Of a stretch of 64,000 nucleotides of DNA, positions 35,393 to 44,029 are shown in pieces; position 1 is the stretch's first letter, and every line of letters starts with the position of its first letter. Both the position numbers and the translations under genes were made by a program. The stretch lies in NCBI RefSeq assembly GCF_000821085.1, contig NZ_CCXR01000001.1:1757001-1821000 (forward strand). Direction: 5' to 3'. Origin of the DNA: Bacillus sp. B-jedd. Lineage in GTDB: Bacteria; Bacillota; Bacilli; Bacillales; Cytobacillaceae. A model generated the notes under the pieces. It had not been told where the DNA came from. It ran no database searches and was given only the letters and a program-made list of their open reading frames with translations.

Positions 35393-35653
35393 ATGGTCAT
35401 TTCGGGGCTGTATATTGATACTATTGAAGGCAAGGCGATGTCCGCCGCGATTGCAATCAGCAAACTGAAGGGTGTAGAAGTGCACCATGTTGAGGAAAAT
35501 AAGAAGATTGTTCTTACCTTAGAGACAGAAACCGTTGATGAAAGCTACCGTATTTCCGATTCTTTTAAAAATATAGACGGGGTTTTAGGCACCTGCCTTG
35601 TGTTCAGTAATTTTGAAGAAGAACCTTTTTATAAAGAGAATGATGCAAAATGA
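35393..35653 (+). CDS. napD: NapD, NapA Tat-signal chaperone
   Basis: An 86-residue ferredoxin-fold cytoplasmic chaperone: MVISGLYIDTIEGKAMSAA and VDESYRISDSFKNIDGVLG are the family blocks. NapD binds the NapA signal peptide and delays export until cofactor is inserted. RBS AAAGGAGGCC. Its stop overlaps the napF start as ATGA. Confidence 0.9.
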   Translation: MVISGLYIDTIEGKAMSAAIAISKLKGVEVHHVEENKKIVLTLETETVDESYRISDSFKNIDGVLGTCLVFSNFEEEPFYKENDAK

Positions 35654-36210
35654 CCAGCCAAATAAGCAGACGCAAGTTTCTTGCGTGGAATTTTGAAGCG
35701 GCGGCTGGATTTCTTGGTAATGTGCTTTTGCCCGGCATGGAAGAGGGGAGGCCATTTTTTAGGCCTCCCGGCACCGGGGATGAATTGGCCTTCCTGGCTT
35801 CCTGCACGAGGTGCGGGATATGCAGGGATGTATGCCCTGAGCAGTCTATTTCCTTGTTTACCGTTTCGAGCGGAGCCAAACTTGTGAATACCCCTTATCT
35901 CGATCCGAATATCTCCCCGTGCACGTTCTGTGGTAAATGCATTGACGTCTGTCAGGACAGTGCTTTGAGACACTCATCTTTGGTTGCGGATAGGGCAATC
36001 GGCAAAGCGCGGATCATTGAGTCCAATTGCCTGGCGCATAAGGGAGTCATCTGTGATTACTGTGTGCAGGGGTGCCCGCGAAAAGGAGTAGCCATTGCTG
36101 TTGATAACGGGATACCGGTTATACAGTATGATGGCTGTGACGGCTGTGGGCAATGCGTACAAAACTGCATTGCGGACAGTCAATCCATTTTAGTGGAATT
36201 AATCAGCTGA
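35650..36210 (+). CDS. napF: NapF-like ferredoxin-type protein
   Basis: A 186-residue protein with four FeS clusters: CTRCGICRDVC, CTFCGKCIDVC, CLAHKGVICDYCVQGC and CDGCGQCVQNC. The beginning (SRRKFLAW) and RPPGTGDELAFLASCTRC match E. coli NapF (SRRGILTG, RPPWSGDESHFLTHCTRC) better than NapG. NapF is cytoplasmic in E. coli and assists NapA maturation. The SRRKFL could also act as a Tat signal here, though the following stretch is weakly hydrophobic. It is the last nap gene; no napC, napG or napH follows. Confidence 0.85.
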   Translation: MTSQISRRKFLAWNFEAAAGFLGNVLLPGMEEGRPFFRPPGTGDELAFLASCTRCGICRDVCPEQSISLFTVSSGAKLVNTPYLDPNISPCTFCGKCIDVCQDSALRHSSLVADRAIGKARIIESNCLAHKGVICDYCVQGCPRKGVAIAVDNGIPVIQYDGCDGCGQCVQNCIADSQSILVELIS

Positions 36211-36289
36211 GATAATGCCTCCATTTTGGCTATGCATGGTTTCCTATCATTCCGGCATAATAAGGAAAAATGCGAAAAGTGGTGGCATA

Positions 36290-36454
36290 ATGGGTAAGTG
36301 GAATGAACAGGCTGCTCCAAATAATAATCTATCAGCAAAAACAATCAGGACGTCACAGCTCATCGGCAAGGGTAAGGGAGACGCGGAATTTTCAAAAGAG
36401 CCATTTTTCGGAGATGTTCCGGCAGAAGAAACTCACAAGCAGAAAGGAAAGTAA
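36290..36454 (+). CDS. Small hydrophilic protein, unknown
   Basis: A 54-residue Lys/Gln/Asn-rich protein (MGKWNEQAAPNNNLSAKTIR onward) without cysteine or hydrophobic segment. In size and composition it resembles minor small acid-soluble spore proteins, but no specific Ssp family was recognised. ATG 36290 follows AAAGTGGTGG. A perfect terminator directly follows the stop, which supports it being real. Confidence 0.6.
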   Translation: MGKWNEQAAPNNNLSAKTIRTSQLIGKGKGDAEFSKEPFFGDVPAEETHKQKGK

Positions 36455-36479
36455 AAGCGATGCGGTCCGCATCGCTTTT
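36453..36479. terminator. Bidirectional terminator
   Basis: AAAAGCGATGCGG / CCGCATCGCTTTT, serving the small hydrophilic gene and the convergent holin-like gene. Confidence 0.88.
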
Positions 36480-36480
36480 T

Positions 36481-36747
36481 CTATTTCCTTTTGTTTTTTG
36501 CCTCGAGTGTCTGTTTGACAGCCTGTTGGCCGAAGACCGCAACTCCTGTCGCGATAATGCCATTTGTAATCGCCTGTATGTTTAATCCGAATGCAAAGCA
36601 TGCCAGAAAAAGTGATATAGCAAATAAGATCCAAATAATTGACCAATCCGGGATGCTTGGTGTTTGTTTTAAAGCATAACCAATAATCCATAGGACCGGC
36701 ACGAGGAAAAAGTAATTTTCATTCAGAAACTGCAGAAAATCAACCAT
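36481..36747 (-). CDS. Phage holin family (BlyA-like) membrane protein
   Basis: An 88-residue protein with three hydrophobic segments (FFLVPVLWIIGYALKQTPSIPDW is the recognisable part) and a basic tail EAKNKRK. It resembles the holin family of SP-beta-type phages. I chose ATG 36747 because AGGAGGTG ends six bases upstream; the GTG at 36756 is inside that RBS. No endolysin or phage genes are adjacent, so this is a solitary, probably domesticated holin-like protein. Confidence 0.75.
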   Translation of the reverse strand: MVDFLQFLNENYFFLVPVLWIIGYALKQTPSIPDWSIIWILFAISLFLACFAFGLNIQAITNGIIATGVAVFGQQAVKQTLEAKNKRK

Positions 36748-36825
36748 CTTCTCCACCTCCTTTAAAATAATATATGGAAGAAAAAAAGAGAAGGTTTGTA
36801 CAAATGATAAGTGTTTTTAAAATAA

Positions 36826-37105
36826 GCTATATAGGTTGAACTTTATTAATGCTCCATTTAATTTGAAGAACTGGTAGATTGGAGCTCAGGCATGTAGACT
36901 CCTCGAAAACGCTACCGCGTTTCCTTCGTGCAAAGCCCATTCGCAGAAGCTGGTTGTCCTGCGGGATAGTGTAGCAAGTGGAGACCCCACAGGCGGTCAC
37001 GCCGAGGAGGCTCCACTGATGCCCCGCGGAAAGCGAAATGCCCGGAGTGGAAATCAACCACCCCTTTCCCATTGGATAATAAATCATTATTTCAACCTAT
37101 ATAGC
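36826..37105. mobile_element. 280-bp element with 15-bp terminal inverted repeats (MITE-like) carrying repeat copy 2
   Basis: GCTATATAGGTTGAA (36826-36840) and TTCAACCTATATAGC (37091-37105) are perfect inverted repeats. Between them lies a second copy of the GC-rich repeat (about 36874-37058) with the shared blocks GTGGAGACCCCACAGGCG, CGCCGAGGAGGCTCCAC and GCCCCGCGGAAAGC. No transposase is encoded and no obvious target-site duplication flanks it. It fills the gap between the holin-like gene and the DUF1659 gene. Confidence 0.75.
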
Positions 37106-37211
37106 GAAATTAGTTTGTGGCCAGGTTGAAAAAAAAGCATCCTAATTTTTTTGTGCCATGTCCCTTTCAAGCATTCATTTATATATAAAGGGTGAAAGGA
37201 GGTGAGGGACA

Positions 37212-37430
37212 ATGGCACAGGCATTGCTTGCAGAATCAAAACTGCGCCTCGTTTTTGAAACAGGCGTAAACGAGAAAGGAGAACCGATCTTCAAGTCTAA
37301 AACATTCAACAATCTGAAGAAGGAAGCAACACCGGATCAAATGCACCAGGCTGCCGCTGCAATCGCGGCGTTGAGCAAGGATCCGCTGAGCAGGGTGGAA
37401 AGGAACGACCGTTCAGAAATACTAGGTTAA
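37212..37430 (+). CDS. DUF1659 family protein
   Basis: A 72-residue protein of DUF1659 (SKLRLVFETGVNEKGEPIFK, then SKTFNNLKKEATPDQMHQAA). Strong RBS GAAAGGAGGTGAGGGACA. In many Bacilli this family is followed by DUF2922 and a YvrJ protein, exactly as here. Function unknown. Confidence 0.85.
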   Translation: MAQALLAESKLRLVFETGVNEKGEPIFKSKTFNNLKKEATPDQMHQAAAAIAALSKDPLSRVERNDRSEILG

Positions 37431-37468
37431 TCGAAAGTGAAATCCACTAAAGGGAGGGGGTGAATTGA

Positions 37469-37687
37469 ATGGCTAAAACGCTTGAACTGAGTTTTATGAC
37501 GGAAACCGGAAAGATTTCAAGACTTGCGATCGATAACCCTGTTGAGCCGATCAGTGAGGCAGCAGTCAAACTGGCGATGGAGCAAATCATTGCTTCAAAC
37601 GTGTTTTATTCCGTAAATGGAAATTACACCGGAGTGGAAGGCGCCAAGGTGATTGAACGCAATGTAACGGATGTTGAAATCGTTTAA
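37469..37687 (+). CDS. DUF2922 family protein
   Basis: A 72-residue protein (LELSFMTETGKISRLAIDNP at the N-terminus, ending ERNVTDVEIV). RBS AGGGAGGGGGTG. Second gene of the DUF1659-DUF2922-YvrJ group. Function unknown. Confidence 0.85.
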   Translation: MAKTLELSFMTETGKISRLAIDNPVEPISEAAVKLAMEQIIASNVFYSVNGNYTGVEGAKVIERNVTDVEIV

Positions 37688-37697
37688 TAGGAGAAGG

Positions 37698-37724
37698 AAG
37701 CCGGTTTCAAACTGAAGCCGGCTT
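37698..37724 (+). terminator. Terminator after the DUF2922 gene
   Basis: AAGCCGG / CCGGCTT followed by TTCTATTTC. Confidence 0.75.
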
Positions 37725-37799
37725 TTCTATTTCTTTATGTTTTTAATGCTTGGCGATTTCGTACTGAAAAAAAGAAAACCGTGGAAAGGAGGTACGAGC

Positions 37800-37943
37800 A
37801 TGGATCAGATTTTGCCGATTATAAGTGAAGTAGGTTTTCCGATTGCTGTGACGCTGTATTTGCTTTATCGGATTGAAACCCGTCTAGACATGGTTGTCCA
37901 ATCGATCCAGGACTTACCTATGAAACTGAATGATAGGATTTAG
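37800..37943 (+). CDS. YvrJ family small membrane protein
   Basis: A 47-residue protein with one membrane helix (SEVGFPIAVTLYLLYRIETR) and a soluble tail, the YvrJ pattern. ATG 37800 follows AAAGGAGGTACGAGC; the longer frame upstream has no RBS. Function unknown. Confidence 0.8.
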   Translation: MDQILPIISEVGFPIAVTLYLLYRIETRLDMVVQSIQDLPMKLNDRI

Positions 37944-37963
37944 ATGGATTAATCGCCTAAATC

Positions 37964-37992
37964 TTTACAGTTACAGCCGGATATGGTACAAT
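37964..37992 (+). promoter_or_regulatory. Sigma-A promoter and long leader of cspD
   Basis: TTTACA and TACAAT are separated by 17 bases. Transcription from about 37999 gives a leader of about 124 nt before the csp ATG, the length known for cold-shock mRNAs whose structure controls translation by temperature. Confidence 0.8.
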
Positions 37993-38122
37993 GTTTAAAG
38001 CCGTTAAGGAGGCTGGTGCCTAGAGTTATTGCTTCAGGCGAGACAATAGGCCACAGTAGCTTCATTCAATTTAATGGCTAATTTTACACAGGCTTTGACG
38101 CCAATAGGAGGATTTTTTTCAC

Positions 38123-38323
38123 ATGAAAAACGGTAAAGTAAAATGGTTTAATGCAGAAAAAGGTTTTGGCTTCATCGAATCAGAGGACGGAAACGACGTA
38201 TTTGTCCATTTCTCCGCTATTCAGTCCGAGGGCTTCAAATCACTTGAAGAAGGCCAGGAGGTTTCTTTTGAAATCGTCGAAGGCGCGCGCGGCCCACAGG
38301 CAGCCAACGTCACAAAACTTTAA
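38123..38323 (+). CDS. cspD: Cold-shock protein
   Basis: A 66-residue cold-shock domain protein with RNP1 (KGFGFIE) and RNP2 (VFVHF). The N-terminus [10 protein letters not shown] and the ending NVTKL are nearer B. subtilis CspD than CspB. It binds single-stranded RNA and melts secondary structure. RBS TAGGAGG. Confidence 0.93.
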   Translation: MKNGKVKWFNAEKGFGFIESEDGNDVFVHFSAIQSEGFKSLEEGQEVSFEIVEGARGPQAANVTKL

Positions 38324-38339
38324 TATCCGACTTGTTCCG

Positions 38340-38362
38340 CAGCCAGGCAATCCGCCTGGCTG
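38340..38362 (+). terminator. Terminator after cspD
   Basis: CAGCCAGGC / GCCTGGCTG followed by TTTTATTTTTT. Confidence 0.92.
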
Positions 38363-38555
38363 TTTTATTTTTTGTCATGAAGTGTTTTCAGCTAGTCACC
38401 ATTGGGGGGACTCTTCGAAAAGTCTCCATCCTATGGTATAATTTGGTTGAAATTTAGTGATTTGAAAAAAGTTTCCTTAAATTGGTTTTGTCCGCTTTTC
38501 GTCCGATTGCTTTATAATGAAAACAACGAAACATGCAGAAAGTGGTGGGGAAAAA

Positions 38556-39704
38556 GTGAAATTTATACATACAGCCGACTGGCATCTAGGGAAGCTTGTC
38601 CATGGTGTCTATATGACGCCTTATCAAAGGGAAGTCCTAGAGCAGTTCGCCCGGATCGTCGAGGAAGAGAAACCGGACGCGGTCGTAATTGCTGGGGATT
38701 TATACGACCGTTCCGTACCGCCTATCGATGCGGTCAATTTACTTGACGATATCCTATTCAAAATCAATGTGGAATTGAAAACACCGATTATTTCCATTGC
38801 CGGCAACCATGACAGCGCAGACCGGCTTTCTTTCGGCAGCTCCTGGTACAGGCACAGCCAATTCTACTTATCAGGTAAACTGACAGAAAGTTTTCAACCT
38901 GTACATATAAACGGTGTGAATTTTTACTTGATTCCATATGCGGAACCAGGAGTGGCGAGGGAAATTTTGCAGGACGGCTCCATACATACCCATCATGATG
39001 CGATGAAGGCAGTCATTGGCAAAATCGAGGAAGAATTGAATCCGAATGAACCGAATGTATTTGTCGGACATGCATTCGTGACCGGCGGGGAAACATGCGA
39101 ATCAGAACGGCTTCTATCAGTCGGCGCATCAGGTTGTGTGGGTGCGGAACTGTTCGCGCCTTTTTCCTATACGGCACTTGGGCACCTCCACAGCCCGGAA
39201 GCGATCCGCCACAATACGATTAAATACTCTGGTTCGCTATTAAAATACTCATTTTCAGAAGCGAAACATACTAAGGCAGTCTCAATCATTGAAATAGAAG
39301 GCAACGGGACGTATACACATCGGTCCCAATCGCTCGCGCCAACCAAAGACATGAGGATTCTCGAAGGCTATCTCGATGAATTGCTTGATCCTGCATTCTT
39401 TGAAAAACAGAAATGCGATGATTTTCTTAAAATTACTCTTCTTGATGAGGGCGCAGCCCTTGATCCGATGGGTAAACTCCGTCAGGTTTATCCGAATGTG
39501 CTCCACCTCGAAAAGAAGATCGACATGATTGACCAGAAACAGAAGCAGTCCTTTTCCATCGGCGAAAGAAGGGAAAGGAAGTCGGAACTGGAGCTGTTCG
39601 AGCAGTTTTACCAGGAGATGACAACTCTTGAGTTTTCCGAGGAGAAAAAATCCGTCATGGCGAGTGTCATTGATACAGCAGTCAAGGAGGAGGTTCCGGT
39701 ATGA
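38556..39704 (+). CDS. sbcD: Nuclease SbcCD subunit D
   Basis: A 382-residue Mre11-type nuclease with all phosphoesterase motifs: HTADWHLGK, GDLYDRS, GNHDSADR, GHAFVTGG and GHLHSPE. I chose GTG 38556, after GGTGGGG, since the protein then starts at the usual site just before FIHTADWHLGK; the longer frame adds 13 residues. A TATAAT box (38513-38518) lies 38 bases upstream. With SbcC it cleaves DNA hairpins and protein-blocked ends. Confidence 0.95.
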   Translation: MKFIHTADWHLGKLVHGVYMTPYQREVLEQFARIVEEEKPDAVVIAGDLYDRSVPPIDAVNLLDDILFKINVELKTPIISIAGNHDSADRLSFGSSWYRHSQFYLSGKLTESFQPVHINGVNFYLIPYAEPGVAREILQDGSIHTHHDAMKAVIGKIEEELNPNEPNVFVGHAFVTGGETCESERLLSVGASGCVGAELFAPFSYTALGHLHSPEAIRHNTIKYSGSLLKYSFSEAKHTKAVSIIEIEGNGTYTHRSQSLAPTKDMRILEGYLDELLDPAFFEKQKCDDFLKITLLDEGAALDPMGKLRQVYPNVLHLEKKIDMIDQKQKQSFSIGERRERKSELELFEQFYQEMTTLEFSEEKKSVMASVIDTAVKEEVPV

Positions 39705-42700
39705 GGCCGATTAAATTGGCGATGCAAGCGTTCGGCCCATATGCCGGAAAGGAAACAATCAATTTTTCTCAACTGGGCAATAGAACGATGTTCGTGATAT
39801 CCGGGAAGACCGGTGCTGGGAAGACAACCATTTTCGATGCGATCAGCTATGCCATTTATGGAAAGGCAAGCGGAGAAGACAGGACTGGTACTGATTTGCG
39901 AAGCCAATTTGCAGATCCTGATGTCCTGACAGAAGTTTCGCTTGAATTTTCGCTAAGGGGAAAAAAATATTCGATTGTCCGCACTCCTCAGCAAGAACGG
40001 AAAAAGGAACGTGGGGATGGGACAAGGACTTTACCGGCAACTGCGCTGCTCTATAGGGTAGACGAGCGTGGCGAATCGAAACTGATCGCTTCGAAAATTA
40101 CTGAAGTTGATGAAAAGATTAAAGAAATCATGCTGATCGACAGCAATCAATTCAGGCAGATCCTTATGATTCCGCAGGGTGAATTTCGAAAGCTGCTGAC
40201 ATCGGACAGCAAGGAAAAAGAAGTCATCCTGCAGCGCCTTTTTCATACCCAGCTTTATAAGCTTGTCGAGGAGAAGCTGAGGACGGAGGCCCAGGATCTC
40301 AAAAAAAAGGTCGAGGACCGGATTGACCGCAGAAACGATGCACTGAAAAGAATCCAGCCTGTTTTCATGGAGGAACTGCGCTCGTACATAGAGGCAGGCA
40401 GTACGAATGATACTTTGTTGCTGCCGCTGCTGGCGGATGAAATTAAGGCAATGGCCGAAGAAATTGATCTTTTAACAGGCAAAATTGCCGAGAAACGTCG
40501 CGAACAGGACAAGTTGAAGCAAGATGTTTTCGCAGCCGAAGCATTGCTGAAGCAAATAAAGGACAAAGAAGAGACAGAAGAAAGAAATAAACAGCTGGCA
40601 GGACAGAAGGAAGTCTACCTGGGAAAAGAAAAGCAGATTCAGCTTGCGAGAAAAGCGGCCCTGCTCGCGTCCCAGGAAGAACTTTGTCATCGGCTTAAAA
40701 AAGAAGTGGATATGGCAAAGGACACTTCTGACAGGCTCAACGAAAATCTTGTCCGTCTAACGGAACTGAAAGTGGCGCGGGAGAAGGTGCTTGAAACTGA
40801 AGTAAACCGTGAGCAGCAGCGGGAAGATGCGCTTGCGCTGGTCAACAAGCTGCTGAACATGAAGGACGATGTTTATTCGTTTGCGACCGTCCAGAAAGAG
40901 CTTCAGCAGGCTGAACTGCAGGCCAAGCAGAAAAAGGATCAGATTGCTGCGCTTGAAGCAAAGCTGAAAACAGCTCAGGAAACGGAAAAGGCTTTGATTT
41001 TGCAAAAAGGTGAAATTGACCGTGCCAAAATTGAAAGAGTCGAAAATGAACGTAGACTTGAAAAAACAGATTACACGCTTGGCAGGCTGGCGAAGCTTGA
41101 AACATTGATTGGCCGCTCAGAGAAAGCAGCCAGACAATTTGGAGAAAAAGAAACGCTGTTCAAGAAAGCGGATGAAGCACTCGGAAAAAGTAGAGATGAG
41201 GTTGCATCCCTTGAAGAAAAATGGTTGAAGGGACAAGCTTCTATCCTTGCTGGTAAATTAACTGAAGGAGACCCTTGCCCTGTCTGCGGCGCCGAACATC
41301 ATCCAGCGCCTGCTGATCATCAGGGCGGCGAGGTCCCTGATGAAAACGAATTAAAGCTGGCTAAACAGCAGGCTTCCCTAGCTGAGCAGGATAAAGCGAA
41401 AGCGGAAACGACCTATTTGGAAAGCAAAGCTAATCTGGAAAGGTGCAGGGAAGAAGTCCAGGCTACCCAGGAAGAGCTGGAAGAAGCTCATCCTTCTTTC
41501 AAGGACGGCGGATTGAAGGGCTTTACTGCCGGGCTTCAATCTGAACGGGAATTGATCCTCACTGAGAAAGCAGGCATTGAAAGGAAACTAGGCCAAGCGG
41601 GAGAAGTTGAAAAGCATTTGGCTGACCTGGAATCAAGCAAGCTTTCGTCGCAAAAGGAACTGGAGGAGTGCCGGGGGTCTGCTGAAGAATTGGCTGTGAA
41701 AGCAGCAGAACATAAAACACAGCTGGCCCGGATGGCTGCCGTTGTTCCGGAAGGCCTGCGCACCATTCCGGTATACGATAAGGCGGTCAGTGAAGCGAAA
41801 GAGAAAAAAGATCAGCTCATCAGGCAGTACGAAGCCGCCCAGAAGTCTTGTCAGGAAGCCGCTGAAAAGGTAATGGCCGAATCGGCCCGCCTGAAGGATG
41901 CCAGCGAGCATCTGACAAGAAAGCAGCGTGAGCTTGCCGAGGAGCGTGAGAGCTTCCGGAGCCAAATGCATAGCCAGGGATTTGAGACTTATTCAGCGTA
42001 CGAGATGGCAAGATTGCCGGAACGGGAGATTGATAAACTTGAAGCCGAAGTCAGGGCGTTCAATGAAGAAGTGCGGGTATGTGCCGAGCGGTTGGCTGAG
42101 TTATCCGGCAAGCTCGAGGGAAAAGCCCGCCCTGATATGGATACCTTAACTTTAGCCCTAGGTGCAATTGGCACAGAAATTGATGAGCTGCAAAAGCTGG
42201 CCAATGATCTATATTATATGAAGATCAAGAACGACGAAGTTAAAAAACAGGCAGAGGCACTGAACAAGGAAATGAAGAGCCTGGAACAGCGATATCAGGT
42301 CGTCGGCCATCTGTCGGATATCGCCAGGGGCCAGAATACATACAGGCTTACTTTTGAACGGTATGTCCTGGCCGCATTCCTTGACGATATTTTGCGGGAA
42401 GCGAACAGAAGGCTTTCTAAAATGACCTCTGGACGTTTTCAGCTCCGCAGAAAAACAGACCGCTCGAAAGGCAATGTTCAAAGTGGCCTGGAACTGCTTG
42501 TTTTCGATCAGTACACTGCACAGGAACGCCATGTAAAAACGCTATCAGGCGGAGAAAGCTTCAAAGCGGCGCTGTCGCTCGCGCTAGGCCTCGCGGATGT
42601 CGTCCAGGCGAACGCTGGCGGAGTTTCCCTTGAAACGATGTTTATCGATGAAGGTTTTGGGACGCTTGATCCAGAATCGCTCGAGCAGGCGATCGATGCC

Positions 42701-42838
42701 CTCATTGATATTCAGTCAAGCGGCCGGCTCGTCGGCATCATCTCCCATGTTCCGGAACTGAAGGAACGGATTGATGCAAGGCTCGAAGTCACGTCAACAC
42801 AGGCAGGTAGCAAGGCAGAATTTGTTGTAGGCGTATAA
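39701..42838 (+). CDS. sbcC: Nuclease SbcCD subunit C
   Basis: A 1045-residue Rad50-type SMC-like ATPase. Walker A is GKTGAGKTTIFDAI near residue 31, two long coiled coils flank the zinc hook CPVCGAEHHP near residue 525, and the signature (LSGGESFKAALSLALG) and Walker B (MFIDEGFGTLD) are near residues 950 to 990. It starts inside the sbcD stop (ATGA), so both are translationally coupled. Confidence 0.96.
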   Translation: MRPIKLAMQAFGPYAGKETINFSQLGNRTMFVISGKTGAGKTTIFDAISYAIYGKASGEDRTGTDLRSQFADPDVLTEVSLEFSLRGKKYSIVRTPQQERKKERGDGTRTLPATALLYRVDERGESKLIASKITEVDEKIKEIMLIDSNQFRQILMIPQGEFRKLLTSDSKEKEVILQRLFHTQLYKLVEEKLRTEAQDLKKKVEDRIDRRNDALKRIQPVFMEELRSYIEAGSTNDTLLLPLLADEIKAMAEEIDLLTGKIAEKRREQDKLKQDVFAAEALLKQIKDKEETEERNKQLAGQKEVYLGKEKQIQLARKAALLASQEELCHRLKKEVDMAKDTSDRLNENLVRLTELKVAREKVLETEVNREQQREDALALVNKLLNMKDDVYSFATVQKELQQAELQAKQKKDQIAALEAKLKTAQETEKALILQKGEIDRAKIERVENERRLEKTDYTLGRLAKLETLIGRSEKAARQFGEKETLFKKADEALGKSRDEVASLEEKWLKGQASILAGKLTEGDPCPVCGAEHHPAPADHQGGEVPDENELKLAKQQASLAEQDKAKAETTYLESKANLERCREEVQATQEELEEAHPSFKDGGLKGFTAGLQSERELILTEKAGIERKLGQAGEVEKHLADLESSKLSSQKELEECRGSAEELAVKAAEHKTQLARMAAVVPEGLRTIPVYDKAVSEAKEKKDQLIRQYEAAQKSCQEAAEKVMAESARLKDASEHLTRKQRELAEERESFRSQMHSQGFETYSAYEMARLPEREIDKLEAEVRAFNEEVRVCAERLAELSGKLEGKARPDMDTLTLALGAIGTEIDELQKLANDLYYMKIKNDEVKKQAEALNKEMKSLEQRYQVVGHLSDIARGQNTYRLTFERYVLAAFLDDILREANRRLSKMTSGRFQLRRKTDRSKGNVQSGLELLVFDQYTAQERHVKTLSGGESFKAALSLALGLADVVQANAGGVSLETMFIDEGFGTLDPESLEQAIDALIDIQSSGRLVGIISHVPELKERIDARLEVTSTQAGSKAEFVVGV

Positions 42839-42867
42839 GATTCGAAGTAATCTTTTGCAAAAACGAT

Positions 42868-42895
42868 AAAACCTCACCGGTTTCGGTGAGGTTTT
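42868..42895. terminator. Bidirectional terminator between sbcC and the GNAT gene
   Basis: AAAACCTCACC / GGTGAGGTTTT with the T-tract on both sides. Confidence 0.9.
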
Positions 42896-42898
42896 TGC

Positions 42899-43384
42899 TT
42901 AGGCAGAAACATGAACTGAAGTGAATTCCTGAATGGTCCGGCCGTGGGAATCAGTGTGCTCTGTGTAGTTGCCACTTGTAAATTCTTTAATTACTTTCCT
43001 CCAGAAAGCTTTTGCCGGCTCATTTGACTTGATTTGCGTTATCTGCCAGCTGCCAGGGAACATGGCGAAGAGCCTAATTGCAGCCTCCCTGCCAAAGCCC
43101 CTGCCTGTATATTTCCTGATAATATGGAATTCCTCAATCGAATGTGGAGACGCGCCTGAACCGGTGGCGACAAGGGCGAACCCAATCCGCTCCTCCCCAT
43201 AATGGATAAAGAACGCATGGTGATGTTCATCGGCCCAGTATTCGCTAAGGTCAAACCGCTTATACGTGCCGTTCGATTCCAGCTGGATTTCAGGTTTGAA
43301 AACGGAGAAATCATATATGTAAAACTGCATTAAGTTATGAAGAATAGCCTCCTCGTTTTGTCCTACTTTTGTAAGCGAAAGCAT
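42899..43384 (-). CDS. GNAT family N-acetyltransferase
   Basis: A 161-residue acetyltransferase. The acetyl-CoA loop is RKYTGRGFGREAA at about residue 90, preceded by strand FHIIRK; ADEHHHAFFIHYGEERIGFA forms the earlier strands. Substrate unknown. RBS TAGGGGGAGTACAG. It is a single-gene unit. Confidence 0.85.
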   Translation of the reverse strand: MLSLTKVGQNEEAILHNLMQFYIYDFSVFKPEIQLESNGTYKRFDLSEYWADEHHHAFFIHYGEERIGFALVATGSGASPHSIEEFHIIRKYTGRGFGREAAIRLFAMFPGSWQITQIKSNEPAKAFWRKVIKEFTSGNYTEHTDSHGRTIQEFTSVHVSA

Positions 43385-43664
43385 CTGTACTCCCCCTAGT
43401 CATTTCTATGAATATACCATTCGACAGACAAGTCTGGCATTCCTTTAAAAAAGGGGCATGGTTTGAAAGTAAAAAAATGTGGCTAAGTATTAAATGAATC
43501 TTCCATCAGTTGGATGCTTTCCTTAACAGATGGGTAGATGAACCAATCGGACCTTTAGGAACAATGCCTCCTGTGGAGGCTTACTGGCCCATTAGTTGGG
43601 GTAAACCAAACACCAAACACACATGAGTCACATTCTGCTTCACATTATGAGAGGAGACTTCCAT
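43385..43664. other. Intergenic region between divergent genes
   Basis: 280 bases with no gene. A small hairpin GCCTCC/GGAGGC (43567-43581) lacks a T-tract. I saw no recognisable riboswitch or full promoter pair. Confidence 0.5.
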
Positions 43665-43976
43665 ATGAAAATAGTATATGGATTAATGACAAACACAGGA
43701 AAAGGCAACGAATTTCTATATGATCTCGGGGTCTGGGAAACGGAGGAATCCGCCAGTGACTATCTGGCCAATAAACTTCCGTATTCAACCGGAATCTGGG
43801 TTGAGCAAATTGAAATAAATGACGCAACTTCAGAACAGCTTGTCCCACTCACAGAGGAAATGGTCGAATGCAGCCAGTGCGGAGTGTGCTACAGCTCTGA
43901 AGATATTCATATCATCGAGGACCTGGAGGTTTGCCTTGATTGCGAACCTGCATTTAAGCAAAATATGACGGGATGA
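43665..43976 (+). CDS. Small protein with zinc-ribbon-like C-terminus, unknown
   Basis: A 103-residue cytosolic protein. ATG 43665 follows GAGAGGAGACTTCC; a longer frame lacks an RBS. The C-terminus holds two CxxC pairs (CSQCGVC and CLDCEP), like a small zinc ribbon or treble clef. The N-terminal 65 residues (MKIVYGLMTNTGKGNEFLY on) are not recognised. Confidence 0.7.
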   Translation: MKIVYGLMTNTGKGNEFLYDLGVWETEESASDYLANKLPYSTGIWVEQIEINDATSEQLVPLTEEMVECSQCGVCYSSEDIHIIEDLEVCLDCEPAFKQNMTG

Positions 43977-43990
43977 ATTTTTGAAAGCTA

Positions 43991-44016
43991 AAAAGGATGG
44001 CCTCGGCCATCCTTTT
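43991..44016. terminator. Bidirectional terminator
   Basis: AAAAGGATGGCC / GGCCATCCTTTT, between the zinc-ribbon gene and the convergent DUF3231 gene. Confidence 0.88.
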
Positions 44017-44029
44017 CCTGTTCAGTCGG

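Noticed and set aside
35650..36210. Fourth nap gene as NapG
   Set aside because: Spacing and order of the Cys motifs and the SRR and RPPGTGDE stretches fit NapF.
36481..36747. Holin-like gene as evidence of a prophage
   Set aside because: No capsid, tail, lysin or integrase gene is nearby; neighbours are ordinary chromosomal genes.
36827..37087. 86-aa frame inside the TIR element
   Set aside because: Spurious reading of the repeat and its flanks; no RBS and no homology beyond the repeat itself.
43567..43581. Hairpin GCCTCC/GGAGGC as a terminator
   Set aside because: No T-tract follows and no gene ends nearby on that strand.
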